DNA of 64,000 nt, taken from contig NZ_AULU01000003.1 of the NCBI RefSeq assembly GCF_000422445.1, positions 62,001 to 126,000 of the forward strand, in the 5' to 3' direction. Each line of letters begins with the position of its first letter. The first letter of the stretch is position 1. This DNA comes from Paenibacillus assamensis DSM 18201. GTDB lineage: Bacteria; Bacillota; Bacilli; Paenibacillales; Paenibacillaceae. The notes beneath the pieces are model-generated. The model was not told the origin of the DNA, ran no database searches, and saw only the letters and a list, made by a program, of their open reading frames with translations. The position numbers were made by a program, and so were the translations under genes. Positions 33,286-41,956 of this stretch are shown piece by piece.

Positions 33286-34401
33286 TTAGCCCACCCTTAT
33301 CACTTTTACATCACCAATAAAACTGTTAACCTCGATCAGAACCTTTTTACTGGACTCGTGGAAAAATGGTGTTTTGGCTTCGAGATCACGCATAAAACCG
33401 GAGTACTTCTGATCAAACACTTTCATATCTCCCAAGAAAGAATGCGAAGATACGAATACACCTAGTTCCATATCGTTTGGCACGTACACTTTGACATCAC
33501 CGATAAAACTACTTACATTTATACTCGTTTTTCCATAAGGCACTTGCGCCTTCGTTAGATCGATAATTGTATCCCCAATAAAATTCGATACATTTGCCGG
33601 ACGCAGCTCCCAATAATCATGTCCTAAATGAATATCCCCGATAAAGCAGGATTTTTCAATCTTCCCTTTTTTCTTCTTCATTTTTTTAGCAGCATGCTTT
33701 AGTTTCTTCTTATATGTTTTGTAATCGTAATCGTCTTGGTCACTGTAATCATCATCATAGTCGTAGTCATAATCGTCAACATCCAAATCAAAATCAAGAT
33801 CTAACTCATCGTCAAAGTCTTTCTTTTTATTATACGTCGTATAATGTGGTGGCTTAGGTGGTTTGGGAGGCTTCGGTATGTTCATCTTAAGGTGATCTAC
33901 TCCCCCATCCTCTTTATGTCCTTCTACGTCATTAGAAATTGGATGAATTGGATGCTGTTCAGCGTTTAAGTTTTTGACATAATCGGCAAATGGATCTTCG
34001 TATTCAGGCTTCTTCCATTCTGTTGATGTCGTCGAAGATGGATTCCATTCCGGTTCTTTATGTTTGGACGATTTGAATTTGCCCTTAACACCAAAGAGCA
34101 CAATAAGACCAAGCGCTATAATAATCAGTGGAAATGCTCTTCGAATGGCTTCCCCGAGAGACATATGGATAATTTCTAAATTCGATAGTAGAAAGAAACC
34201 GCCAATGCCTAACACAATCAAACCCGCCCAAGTACCACTTGCGAGCATACTGACTCCAACAAACAATAAGATGAGCGGCCAAAATATAGATACGAGATCT
34301 CCGATATTAAAATGCAAGAATCCCCATTGCTGCAGCATAAACAGTACACCCACAGTAACAAGTATTGATCCGCCAATCCAGCGTCCTTTGTTGCCTGTCA
34401 T
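33286..34401 (-). CDS. liaF: LiaF-like membrane inhibitor of the Lia system
   Basis: 371 residues. Four hydrophobic segments (about 8-100) form the membrane part. The C-terminal LiaF domain (about 265-371) contains repeated beta motifs, such as SFIGDVKVYVPND, SFLGDMKVFD and the final NSFIGDVKVIRVG. Between them lies an odd linker (about 170-260): a PKPPKPPKPP stretch, then a dense Asp/Tyr/Glu run, then a Lys-rich run with KKMKKKKGK. In known systems LiaF represses LiaS signalling. It is the first gene of the liaFSR operon; GAGGGAT lies upstream of the ATG. The charged linker is longer and more extreme than I know from Bacillus LiaF. Confidence 0.9.
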   Translation of the reverse strand: MTGNKGRWIGGSILVTVGVLFMLQQWGFLHFNIGDLVSIFWPLILLFVGVSMLASGTWAGLIVLGIGGFFLLSNLEIIHMSLGEAIRRAFPLIIIALGLIVLFGVKGKFKSSKHKEPEWNPSSTTSTEWKKPEYEDPFADYVKNLNAEQHPIHPISNDVEGHKEDGGVDHLKMNIPKPPKPPKPPHYTTYNKKKDFDDELDLDFDLDVDDYDYDYDDDYSDQDDYDYKTYKKKLKHAAKKMKKKKGKIEKSCFIGDIHLGHDYWELRPANVSNFIGDTIIDLTKAQVPYGKTSINVSSFIGDVKVYVPNDMELGVFVSSHSFLGDMKVFDQKYSGFMRDLEAKTPFFHESSKKVLIEVNSFIGDVKVIRVG

Positions 34402-34439
34402 CTCTATCCCTCATTTCTTATTGCAGACCATTTTCTGCG

Positions 34440-34455
34440 ATTGAACTTGTTCAAT
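34440..34455. promoter_or_regulatory. Palindrome upstream of liaF
   Basis: ATTGAAC-TT-GTTCAAT, perfect 7-base arms, centred about 46 bases upstream of the liaF start. It is a possible regulator site or a leader hairpin. Confidence 0.4.
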
Positions 34456-34511
34456 AATGGTATTGTATAGCAGTTCCAATACTAGTAACAGATCCGAGAG
34501 ATTGAACTTTA

Positions 34512-34531
34512 TCTCGGTCTAGAGACTGAGA
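34512..34531. promoter_or_regulatory. Imperfect palindrome, candidate LiaR site
   Basis: On the coding strand TCTC-A-GTCT-CT-AGAC-C-GAGA: paired 4-base blocks with one mismatch per arm. It lies about 120 bases upstream of liaF. A dyad of this size would suit a LuxR-type regulator dimer. It is proposed from symmetry and position only. Confidence 0.35.
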
Positions 34532-34559
34532 TGCTCTTCTTCACATCTATTTCAATTCA

Positions 34560-34603
34560 CAAAAAAAGAAGACAATCTGCTGTTTCCAGCATGATTGCCT
34601 TCT
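34560..34603 (-). terminator. Terminator of the gamma-SASP gene
   Basis: A long hairpin: AGAAGGCAATC and CATGCTG-side bases pair with CAGCAG and ATTGTCTTCT around a GAAA loop, followed on the minus strand by TTTTTTT. Confidence 0.85.
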
Positions 34604-34633
34604 TTTGCCGCTTTTTAACGGTTTCACGCGATG

Positions 34634-34804
34634 TTACTGTTGTGCCTTTTGGGATTGGCCTTTCGCTGCTTTACCAGCAGCACCAGCTGTTCCAGCCACA
34701 CCAGTACCTGCTTCCGCTGCAAACTCAGCATCAAAATTGTTTTGTTGCTGTTGATTCTGAGAAGAAGATGCACCAAACTTGTTCTTTTGGTTATGGTTGC
34801 TCAT
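34634..34804 (-). CDS. Gamma-type small acid-soluble spore protein
   Basis: 56 residues, beginning MSNHNQKNKFGASSSQNQQ and continuing with NNFDAEFAAEAG, then Ala/Gly/Lys/Gln-rich to KAQQ. The Asn/Gln-rich composition and the core F-x-x-EFA-x-E match SspE-type gamma SASPs, which are amino-acid stores in the spore core degraded by the GPR protease at germination. Their cleavage motif contains EFASE, here EFAAEA. GGAGGTG lies 7 bases before the ATG, and a strong terminator follows the stop. It is shorter than B. subtilis SspE and carries one EFA unit instead of two. Expression would be expected in the forespore. Confidence 0.85.
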   Translation of the reverse strand: MSNHNQKNKFGASSSQNQQQQNNFDAEFAAEAGTGVAGTAGAAGKAAKGQSQKAQQ

Positions 34805-34941
34805 CGCATTTCACCTCCTGCGGCTCGCCCTTCATCCCTGATGAAGATTGCGAAGTATATGAAGGAAACATCTCGTTTCCACATCAAATATTATGCGATC
34901 AACAGCACCGCATTATGCACCACAAAAATGTCTAACATATA

Positions 34942-35715
34942 TTACATATTCAGCTTTGTTAATCTTTTATTTTTTTTAACAGTCGCATTTAAATCATCAA
35001 TCATACGCTCTGTTACTTTCCCGCTTCCTTTACGAATCACTTGGATCTCTACGTTCTTCTTGCCCCACTGCTTATATACCTGTTTTGTTGTGTCAAAATA
35101 AAGATCAATATGTGAACCTTTAATTTTACCACCTATATCTGCTACAATGCCGTATCCATACCCAGGGATATACAAGATGGATCCCAATGGAAATACACCT
35201 AGATCGGCTGCTATTGTTGATACATAGCCACGACGTACTTTTACCCCAGAATAGGTTATGCCATACGACGGATGACCTGGCAGCTTACCCGTAGATTCAA
35301 TGCCAGCCGTATAACCAGTCGCTGTAACGGTCATTGCACTAATTACTTGTTCTTGCTGCGGAGCTAGCAGCTTGTCTGCAAATAAGACAGCCGTTGTCGT
35401 TGCTACCTTACTGTTTTTCTCGTCATTCACTCGTTTCCGATCGACACCTTCTGCCGATACCATCTTAGCTCTGTCCTCTACAGAAGGTTTTAGGTTACCT
35501 GCAATGGATTGAAGTTTCATTTGTATCGAGCTTAAACGAGGTTCTGCCATCGTCTTAATAAATGGTGTATTCCAACTATTCCAGCTCCAATCGCTGTACA
35601 CCCCTATTGGCATCGTACCTAACTGAGCTTCTACTTGTCCTTCCCAGCTAAATGTTATTGCTACCATAATCGTCGCCATTACTGCGACCCAGCATAACCA
35701 TTTCTTCATCTTCAC
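34942..35715 (-). CDS. Secreted 3D-domain protein (YocH/YuiC-like)
   Basis: 257 residues. A signal peptide or anchor (about 3-22) and a variable middle precede a C-terminal 3D domain (about 130-230) with [34 protein letters not shown], and the three aspartates in IVADIGG and SHIDLYFD. 3D domains resemble lytic transglycosylases of the MltA/Sps type and are found in resuscitation and germination-associated wall hydrolases. There is no LysM or G5 domain. The start is taken as GTG at 35715, about 10 bases after GGAG. It is followed by a small-spore-protein gene and may be a sporulation or wall-turnover factor. Confidence 0.85.
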   Translation of the reverse strand: MKMKKWLCWVAVMATIMVAITFSWEGQVEAQLGTMPIGVYSDWSWNSWNTPFIKTMAEPRLSSIQMKLQSIAGNLKPSVEDRAKMVSAEGVDRKRVNDEKNSKVATTTAVLFADKLLAPQQEQVISAMTVTATGYTAGIESTGKLPGHPSYGITYSGVKVRRGYVSTIAADLGVFPLGSILYIPGYGYGIVADIGGKIKGSHIDLYFDTTKQVYKQWGKKNVEIQVIRKGSGKVTERMIDDLNATVKKNKRLTKLNM

Positions 35716-35865
35716 GCTGCTGTCACTCCGTCTTGTTGATATGGATTAAAGAATCAAAACTATTGTAAAATTCAGCACATAACTCTAGTTGTAAACAAAT
35801 GGTTATACACTTCTTTAATCGGAAGGATTTCCTGCAACGTGAAAATTTATGCATCGAAAAATATA

Positions 35866-35901
35866 AAATAAAAACCCGCCCTATGATAACACAGGACGGG
35901 T
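35866..35901 (-). terminator. Terminator of thrS
   Basis: ACCCGTCCT/AGGGCGGGT arms (35901-35893 and 35882-35874) with a 10-base loop, then TTTTTATTTTATATTTTT on the minus strand. Confidence 0.85.
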
Positions 35902-35906
35902 ATAGA

Positions 35907-37871
35907 TTACTTCTCTTCTGTTGGAATAGTTGGAAGGACGCGACGACGAATCTCGTCTTGAAGCTTCTCAACCGCTGCTTGAACGGACATAACACCAAGG
36001 TCGCCTTCACCGCGCTTACGTACGGATACAGCTCCTTCATTCTTCTCATTTTCGCCAACAACAAGCATGTACGTTACCTTTTCAAGCTGTGCTTCACGGA
36101 TCTTGTAGCCAAGCTTCTCATTGCGCAGATCTGCATCTACACGAATACCAGCTTCACGCATTTGCTCTGCAACTTCTTTTGCATAAGCTTCATACGTTGG
36201 CGATACTGGAATCACTTTCGCTTGAACCGGAGCAAGCCAGAGCGGCAAGGAGCCCGCGAAGTTCTCAAGCAAGAACGCAGTCATACGCTCCATCGTACTA
36301 ATGATACCACGGTGGATAACGACTGGACGATGCTTGTTGCCATCTTCCCCTACATACTCAAGCTCGAAGCGCTCAGGAAGCAAGAAATCAAGCTGAGCTG
36401 TAGACAGTGTCTCTTCCTTGCCAAGCGCAGTCTTGATCTGTACGTCAAGCTTCGGACCGTAGAATGCCGCTTCGCCTTCTGCTTCATAGAACGGCAAGCC
36501 AAGCTCTTCTACTACTTCACGCAGCATGCGTTGGGACATCTCCCACATCGCATCATCTTGGAAGTACTTCTCTGTATCTTGCGGATCACGGTAAGACAGA
36601 CGGAAGCGGTAGTCCTCGATACCGAAATCTTTGTAAACGCGTTGAATCAATTGAACAACACGAGCGAATTCTTCTTTGATTTGATCCGGGCGGCAGAAAA
36701 TATGTGCATCATTCAATGTCATTGCACGTACACGGTGCAAACCAGTCAATGCCCCCGACATTTCATAGCGGTGCATGGTGCCCAACTCCGCTACACGGAT
36801 TGGCAATTCACGATAGCTATGCGGCTCGCTCTTGTACACCATCATATGATGAGGACAGTTCATTGGACGAAGTACAAGCTCCTCATTGTCCATCGTCATT
36901 TTAGGGAACATATCTTCACTGTAGTGCTCCCAGTGACCAGAGATTTTGTACAATTCAACGTTCGCCAATACCGGCGTGTACACATGGCTGTAGCCCAAAC
37001 GCTCTTCCATATCTACAATATAGCGCTCCATCGTACGGCGCAGTGTAGCACCATTTGGCAGCCAGATCGGAAGGCCTTGTCCAACTTCACGAGAGAACGT
37101 AAAGATTTTCAGTTCTTTACCAAGTTTACGATGGTCGCGTTTCTTCGCTTCTTCAAGAAGACGCAAGTACTCATCCAATTGAGCTTTCTTCGGGAAAGCA
37201 GTACCGTAAATGCGCTGAAGCATTTTGTTCTTGGAATCTCCACGCCAGTATGCACCAGCAAGGTTCAACAACTTGAACACTTTCAACTTGCTTGTAGATG
37301 GTACATGAGATCCACGGCACAAGTCGAAGAACTCGCCTTGATCATAAATCGTAATTTCAGAGTCTGCTGGCAAATCATTAATCAACTCAAGCTTCAAGTT
37401 GTCACCTAGCTCCTCATAAATACGAAGTGCTTCTTCGCGTGAAACAACGCGGCGGCGAACTGGCAAGTTCTCCGAAACGATGCGGTCCATTTCTTTTTCG
37501 ATCTTCGGCAAATCTTCAGGCGTCAACGAAATATCCATATCGATATCGTAGTAGAAACCATCTTCAATAACAGGACCGATACCAAGTTTCACATTTGCAT
37601 CTTTGTACAAACGCTTGATCGCTTGAGCCATCAAGTGCGCCGTACTGTGGCGGATTACTTCTAGCCCTTCTGCGGATTCAGGCATAATAATTTCTACTGC
37701 TGCATCTGCTTCGATTGCAGTGTACAAATCAACAACTTTGCCGTCCAATTTACCAGCGACTGCATTTTTCTTCAACCCGCTGCTAATGGAAGCAGCGACA
37801 TCTTCAATTGTGCTTCCTTGTGCGTATTCACGCACAGAACCATCAGGAAGCGTTACTTTTACGATAGACAT
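35907..37871 (-). CDS. thrS: Threonyl-tRNA synthetase
   Basis: 654 residues. TGS domain (about 1-63), editing domain with [10 protein letters not shown] and the [10 protein letters not shown] motif, class II catalytic core ([77 protein letters not shown]) and an anticodon-binding domain (about 550-645). It attaches threonine to tRNA-Thr. An upstream in-frame ATG ten codons earlier is less likely, since AAGGGGG lies 7 bases before the ATG at 37871. A T-box leader controls it, so expression should rise when uncharged tRNA-Thr accumulates. Confidence 0.97.
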   Translation of the reverse strand: MSIVKVTLPDGSVREYAQGSTIEDVAASISSGLKKNAVAGKLDGKVVDLYTAIEADAAVEIIMPESAEGLEVIRHSTAHLMAQAIKRLYKDANVKLGIGPVIEDGFYYDIDMDISLTPEDLPKIEKEMDRIVSENLPVRRRVVSREEALRIYEELGDNLKLELINDLPADSEITIYDQGEFFDLCRGSHVPSTSKLKVFKLLNLAGAYWRGDSKNKMLQRIYGTAFPKKAQLDEYLRLLEEAKKRDHRKLGKELKIFTFSREVGQGLPIWLPNGATLRRTMERYIVDMEERLGYSHVYTPVLANVELYKISGHWEHYSEDMFPKMTMDNEELVLRPMNCPHHMMVYKSEPHSYRELPIRVAELGTMHRYEMSGALTGLHRVRAMTLNDAHIFCRPDQIKEEFARVVQLIQRVYKDFGIEDYRFRLSYRDPQDTEKYFQDDAMWEMSQRMLREVVEELGLPFYEAEGEAAFYGPKLDVQIKTALGKEETLSTAQLDFLLPERFELEYVGEDGNKHRPVVIHRGIISTMERMTAFLLENFAGSLPLWLAPVQAKVIPVSPTYEAYAKEVAEQMREAGIRVDADLRNEKLGYKIREAQLEKVTYMLVVGENEKNEGAVSVRKRGEGDLGVMSVQAAVEKLQDEIRRRVLPTIPTEEK

Positions 37872-37977
37872 CTTTATATCCCCCTTATTGATGAGTTGCA
37901 AAACAGCATAATGAACGACACTGCTCTACAACATGAACTCCTTGACTACTGTACACACTAACCTTCATTAAACACAC

Positions 37978-38305
37978 AAAAAACACCCATCCCTTAAAAA
38001 GGGACGAGTGTTGTTAATATACCCGTGGTTCCACCCTCATTCAACAGCAATACGTACTCTGTACGAAACATGATACCATGTAGACCAATTGCTGTCCTTG
38101 AGTCATTTGATATCGGAAATGAACCGTCGAACGTTACTACTGATACATAACTGAAGATGTGAAAATGCTCAGTTCATCAGGTTCCCGCTCAAAGCTCAGA
38201 AGTGGTAAATGTAGATGTGCGCCGAAAGGATTTGCAGCCTTGATCCTTCTCTCTGTACGGTTCCATTCCGCATTCATGTCTTCGTCAACGCTATAACGTA
38301 TTAAT
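37978..38305 (-). ncRNA. T-box riboswitch of thrS
   Basis: The T-box sequence AGGGTGGAACCACGGGT is at 38037-38021 on the minus strand. It is followed by a terminator hairpin (AACACTCGTCCC against GGGATGGGTGTT, 38012-37982) and a U-run. The AGAGAGAAGG element lies near the 5' end. The likely specifier is ACC at 38206-38204, just before ACTTCTGAGC, matching threonine. Uncharged tRNA-Thr binding would favour the antiterminator and allow thrS transcription. Confidence 0.92.
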
Positions 38306-38312
38306 ATCCGAT

Positions 38313-38341
38313 ATTATATGTGATTCAATCAGCTAGGTCAA
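38313..38341 (-). promoter_or_regulatory. Promoter of the thrS T-box transcript
   Basis: TTGACC (38341-38336), a 17-base spacer, then TATAAT (38318-38313) on the minus strand. The -35 box lies within the last codons of ytxC. Confidence 0.75.
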
Positions 38342-39251
38342 GTGTTAAGCCTTTACCTGCAACAAAGAACGATTGGCATGAACTGCAATATTCGCATACA
38401 TCAACTCTTGCTTCAAATATTTGCTGAATCGTTTTAATGACTTGGGACTCAGCATCTCTCGTATGGATGACAATCCTTCCTGGGGATACGTTAATGAGCG
38501 TGCTCACGATCATATCCTCCATCTCCATATCACCATCAAGCATTTCCACAATCATACCCTCAACGACATGCATAGGCTCAAGCGGTTCCCATTTCTCGTT
38601 CATCAGCTCAAATTCATGCCCACCTTTATGCACAAGATGAGCGAGCGGAATTTTCGTATCTTGGATATACACAAAATATTTCAATAAACTGATAAATTCT
38701 TGATATTGCCGCTCCAAAATAAATTCGTCTACTGCATACTCCACTACTTCTCGAAGTTCAGATAGGTAGCTCTCCATCCGAAACCGAATAAACCCGTCCA
38801 AATGCAGTGTCGTGTATTCAGATAAGTAAGCATGAATCAGTCGAACAAGCTTTGCTTTGCGACGATGCCTAGATTCACGTCCACCGATATCTTCAGCACC
38901 ATTTAACAAATGCATGCAGTATTCTTGAATTTTATCGTATTCTGATTCGTCAAGCTGCTTTACTTTGCTAATGATGGAACGAACGAGCGGTTCCTCTTTT
39001 ACAGTCAATACATATTCCGCTAATGCTTGTGCTGCACGCTGCCATACTTGCTCACCTTGTTTAGACAACTGAAATCCTGGAAGCACTCCTCTGCACGCAA
39101 TCCAATCTATGGGAGAAGACTGCCCTCCCTCTTCGATCAATACGCCTTGTGGATGTGTATGTAAATCGCCCAGTTCCTGTTGTAGTAAACCTTTTAATTG
39201 CTGCGGCTCATGATTATCAGCACGGGGAATAATGATGGTGAACAGTTCCAT
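38325..39251 (-). CDS. ytxC: YtxC-like sporulation protein
   Basis: 308 residues, no signal peptide. The family is recognised from overall pattern: FIRFRMESYLSELREVVEYAVDEFILERQYQEFI and the C-terminal VDVCEYC together with the position directly upstream of thrS, as in B. subtilis. YtxC is classed as a putative sporulation protein with no known biochemical role. AAAGGAGTGAGTTC precedes the ATG. Two C-terminal cysteines (CEYCSSC) could bind metal. The thrS promoter starts inside its last codons. Confidence 0.8.
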   Translation of the reverse strand: MELFTIIIPRADNHEPQQLKGLLQQELGDLHTHPQGVLIEEGGQSSPIDWIACRGVLPGFQLSKQGEQVWQRAAQALAEYVLTVKEEPLVRSIISKVKQLDESEYDKIQEYCMHLLNGAEDIGGRESRHRRKAKLVRLIHAYLSEYTTLHLDGFIRFRMESYLSELREVVEYAVDEFILERQYQEFISLLKYFVYIQDTKIPLAHLVHKGGHEFELMNEKWEPLEPMHVVEGMIVEMLDGDMEMEDMIVSTLINVSPGRIVIHTRDAESQVIKTIQQIFEARVDVCEYCSSCQSFFVAGKGLTLDLAD

Positions 39252-39334
39252 GAACTCACTCCTTTCTGTTCCTTATCAGTATATGGGGGGGAACAGAGAG
39301 ATATACGAAGTGGGTTTTGGCAGTATAACCAAAT

Positions 39335-39368
39335 TAAAAAGGCCTTCCAGAAATCAATCCGGAAGACC
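39335..39368 (-). terminator. Terminator of mqnC
   Basis: GGTCTTCC/GGAAGGCC arms (39368-39361 and 39348-39341) with one G-T pair and a 12-base loop, then TTTTTAATTT on the minus strand. Confidence 0.8.
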
Positions 39369-39396
39369 CTACACTATATACTCTAATACCTCTAAA

Positions 39397-40539
39397 TTAG
39401 TTCTGCATGACGAAATCGCGCTCAACATTCGTTACGTCTTCTTCAAAGACGCGCAATATATCATACTTCGTATTACGCTGCGCTGGCGTTTTGCCTGCTT
39501 CACGAATAAGACGAAGAATACTCTCGATATTTACCTTGTGAGTAGCTCCTGCTGCAGATACTACATTTTCTTCAATCATCGTACTGCCAAAGTCATTACA
39601 GCCAAAGCTCAACGTCTTCTTGCCAATCTCAGGCCCCATTGTGACCCAGGAAGATTGGAAGTTTGGAATGTTATCCAAGAACAAGCGACTGATCGCCAAT
39701 GTTTTCAAATATTCTTCCGGGCTAACACGCTCCGCCTTCATATTCGTATTGTCTGGCTGGAATGTCCAAGGAATGAACGCCAGGAATCCTTTGGAAGGAT
39801 ATTTCTGTTCCAAGCATTCATCTTGTGCAATGCGTACCCGCTCCAAGTGAAGCGCTCGTTCTTCCATCGCTTCACCGAACCCGATAACCATCGTAGCGGT
39901 TGTGTTCATGCCGTCACGATGCGCAGTCTGCATAACATCCATCCAATCACGCCATGACCCTTTTAGCCGGCTAATCTTGCGGCGCGTACGGTCATCAAGA
40001 ATTTCAGCACCGCCACCTGGCAAGGAATCAAGACCTGCTGCATGAATTTGACCCACGACTTCCTCCAAAGACAAGCCATTGGATACTTCCTTCATCTTCA
40101 TAATCTCAGCAGGAGAGAAGGAATGCATCGTAATGTTCGGGAAGCGAGCTTTGATCTCTTTAAGCAAATCCGTATAATACGAGAACGGCAAATTCGGGTT
40201 CGTTCCACCCTGCATTAATATCTCGGTACCGCCAACGTCAATTGTTTCTTGAATCTTTTGGAAAATAACTTCATCAGGCAGGACATATCCTTCTCCCGAC
40301 TTCGGTGAGCGATAGAACGCACAGAAGCGACAGAACACATCACACACGTTCGTGTAATTAATATTCCGTCCAATAACAAAGGTTGTAATTGGATCTGGAT
40401 GCCACTTCTCCATCATTTTATTGGCAGCGTAGCCCATTTTCTCTATTTGGTCGGATTCAAACAGCGTGACACACTCATCCGTATCTATGCGTTCGCCGCG
40501 CAAAGCCTTGTCTAAAATGCGGTCAATCGATGAACTCAT
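39397..40539 (-). CDS. mqnC: Radical SAM dehypoxanthine futalosine cyclase
   Basis: 380 residues. The radical SAM cysteines are in NYTNVCDVFCRFCAFYR (CxxxCxxC), with MQGGTNPNLPFSYY, LDSLPGGGAEIL, TTATMVIGFGE and the late FGCNDFGSTMIEENV. These define the MqnC branch, which closes the ring of dehypoxanthine futalosine in the alternative menaquinone pathway. The frame also offers a GTG at 40551, almost touching the GAGAGGAA site; the ATG at 40539 matches the family start (SIDRILDKALRGERI). No other futalosine gene lies in the window and it appears monocistronic. MqnC-like proteins can also be mis-assigned from CofG/CofH relatives, but the motif set favours MqnC. Confidence 0.88.
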   Translation of the reverse strand: MSSSIDRILDKALRGERIDTDECVTLFESDQIEKMGYAANKMMEKWHPDPITTFVIGRNINYTNVCDVFCRFCAFYRSPKSGEGYVLPDEVIFQKIQETIDVGGTEILMQGGTNPNLPFSYYTDLLKEIKARFPNITMHSFSPAEIMKMKEVSNGLSLEEVVGQIHAAGLDSLPGGGAEILDDRTRRKISRLKGSWRDWMDVMQTAHRDGMNTTATMVIGFGEAMEERALHLERVRIAQDECLEQKYPSKGFLAFIPWTFQPDNTNMKAERVSPEEYLKTLAISRLFLDNIPNFQSSWVTMGPEIGKKTLSFGCNDFGSTMIEENVVSAAGATHKVNIESILRLIREAGKTPAQRNTKYDILRVFEEDVTNVERDFVMQN

Positions 40540-40705
40540 CGTTACCGTCACTTCCTCTCATGTTAGGGTGTACGGAGACGACAGAAACAATCTGCCGAAC
40601 ATGAATGTTAATGTGCAGGTTGGTATATGACCCTGATGTCGCGGGTCTATTTCGATTCCATAAACCAAGCCTGCCTTTCCTTCATCCTATCATAGATTTC
40701 TTTAT

Positions 40706-40780
40706 AAAAATACCCCTCCCATCCCTTTCAAAACGTCATTTTGGTGTCAACTTTTCCATATATAAAAGGGGCGGAGGGGC
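40706..40780 (-). terminator. Terminator of the met operon
   Basis: A long imperfect stem: CCCCTCCGCCCCTTTT (40780 side) pairs with GAAAGGGATGGGAGGGG (40713 side) around a loop of about 40 bases, then TATTTTTATAAAG on the minus strand. Confidence 0.7.
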
Positions 40781-40796
40781 TGTATTCAGTTGTTTA

Positions 40797-41954
40797 TTAT
40801 TTAGACAAGGACAAAGCTTGATCCAAATCTGCAATCAAATCATCAATATGTTCCAAGCCTACAGAGAAGCGAAGTACTCCATCTGTAATTCCCCGCTCTG
40901 CTCTGACATGTGGGGGCATAGCGGCATGTGACATCATAGCCGGATATGACAAAATACTTTCCACAGCTCCAAGACTAACCGCTACAAGCGGAAGCTGTGC
41001 CGCATTAAGCACCTGCTTCGCACGCTCACCTGAACCAACATCAAACGATACAACTGCACCATATCCTAGTGATTGACGTTCATGTATTTCTCTGCCTGGA
41101 TGATTTGGTAAACCTGGATAAAAGACTTGCGTAATATCGTTCCGTTCACTCAGCCATTGTGCTAGCTTGCCCGCGCTTGTCTCGCTGTGACGCATACGAG
41201 CTTCAAGTGTTTTCATACCGCGCATAAGCAGCCAGCTGTCTTGAACGCCCAAGACGGTGCCAAGACCATTTTGCAGCATTTTCACACGATTCCCTAGCTC
41301 TTCATCGTTCGTTACAGCTAAGCCTGCTAGCACATCACTATGCCCACCAAGGAATTTGGTCGCGCTATGAAGCACGATATCAACACCCTGCTCAATTGGA
41401 CGTTGATGATATGGTGTCATAAAGGTGTTATCGAGCAAAGTTAACAAACCTTTAGACTTCGCCCATGCGGTAACAGCAGCAATATCCGTAATTTTCAAAG
41501 TAGGGTTGGATGGCGTTTCCATATAAATCGCTTTTGTATTTGCACGATAGGCAGCTTCTACTTGATTCAGATCCGTCATATCCACAAAAGTCGTCTCGAT
41601 TTGCATCCGATCAAGAATAGAAGTTAGTAAACGATAGGTACCGCCATATACATCTTCTGTCACGATCACATGATCTCCAGCCGACAACAGCAGCAGCGTG
41701 GAAGAAATGGCCGCCATACCAGATGCAAATGCGAATCCACGTGTACCGCCTTCTAACAAGGCGATATATCCTTCCAACGCTTCACGTGTCGGATTGCCTG
41801 AACGTGAATAATCATGAGCAGGAGGATTAAATATATCTTCATGATGGAATGTGCTCGCTTGATAAATCGGCACACTTGATGCACCTGTATGCTCGCAAAC
41901 TTCTTTGCCAAAGTGAATGAGCTTCGTAGAAAATTGATTGTGATCGCGGCTCAT
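40797..41954 (-). CDS. metC: Cystathionine beta-lyase (MetC type)
   Basis: 385 residues, Cys/Met metabolism PLP enzyme. It shows YSRSGNPTREALE, FASGMAAISSTLLLL, DNTFMTPYHQRPIEQGVDIVLHSATKFLGGHSD (Schiff-base Lys in SATK) and [15 protein letters not shown]. It cleaves cystathionine to homocysteine, pyruvate and ammonia. Its assignment as beta-lyase rather than gamma-lyase or gamma-synthase rests on its place after metI in a SAM-I controlled operon, as in B. subtilis metIC; the sequence family alone does not separate these activities. It begins 2 bases after the metI stop. Confidence 0.88.
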   Translation of the reverse strand: MSRDHNQFSTKLIHFGKEVCEHTGASSVPIYQASTFHHEDIFNPPAHDYSRSGNPTREALEGYIALLEGGTRGFAFASGMAAISSTLLLLSAGDHVIVTEDVYGGTYRLLTSILDRMQIETTFVDMTDLNQVEAAYRANTKAIYMETPSNPTLKITDIAAVTAWAKSKGLLTLLDNTFMTPYHQRPIEQGVDIVLHSATKFLGGHSDVLAGLAVTNDEELGNRVKMLQNGLGTVLGVQDSWLLMRGMKTLEARMRHSETSAGKLAQWLSERNDITQVFYPGLPNHPGREIHERQSLGYGAVVSFDVGSGERAKQVLNAAQLPLVAVSLGAVESILSYPAMMSHAAMPPHVRAERGITDGVLRFSVGLEHIDDLIADLDQALSLSK

Positions 41955-41956
41955 AC

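Noticed and set aside
35799-37409. 536-codon plus-strand open frame opposite thrS
   Set aside because: It is a long antisense shadow of thrS; its translation shows no domain and no ribosome site.
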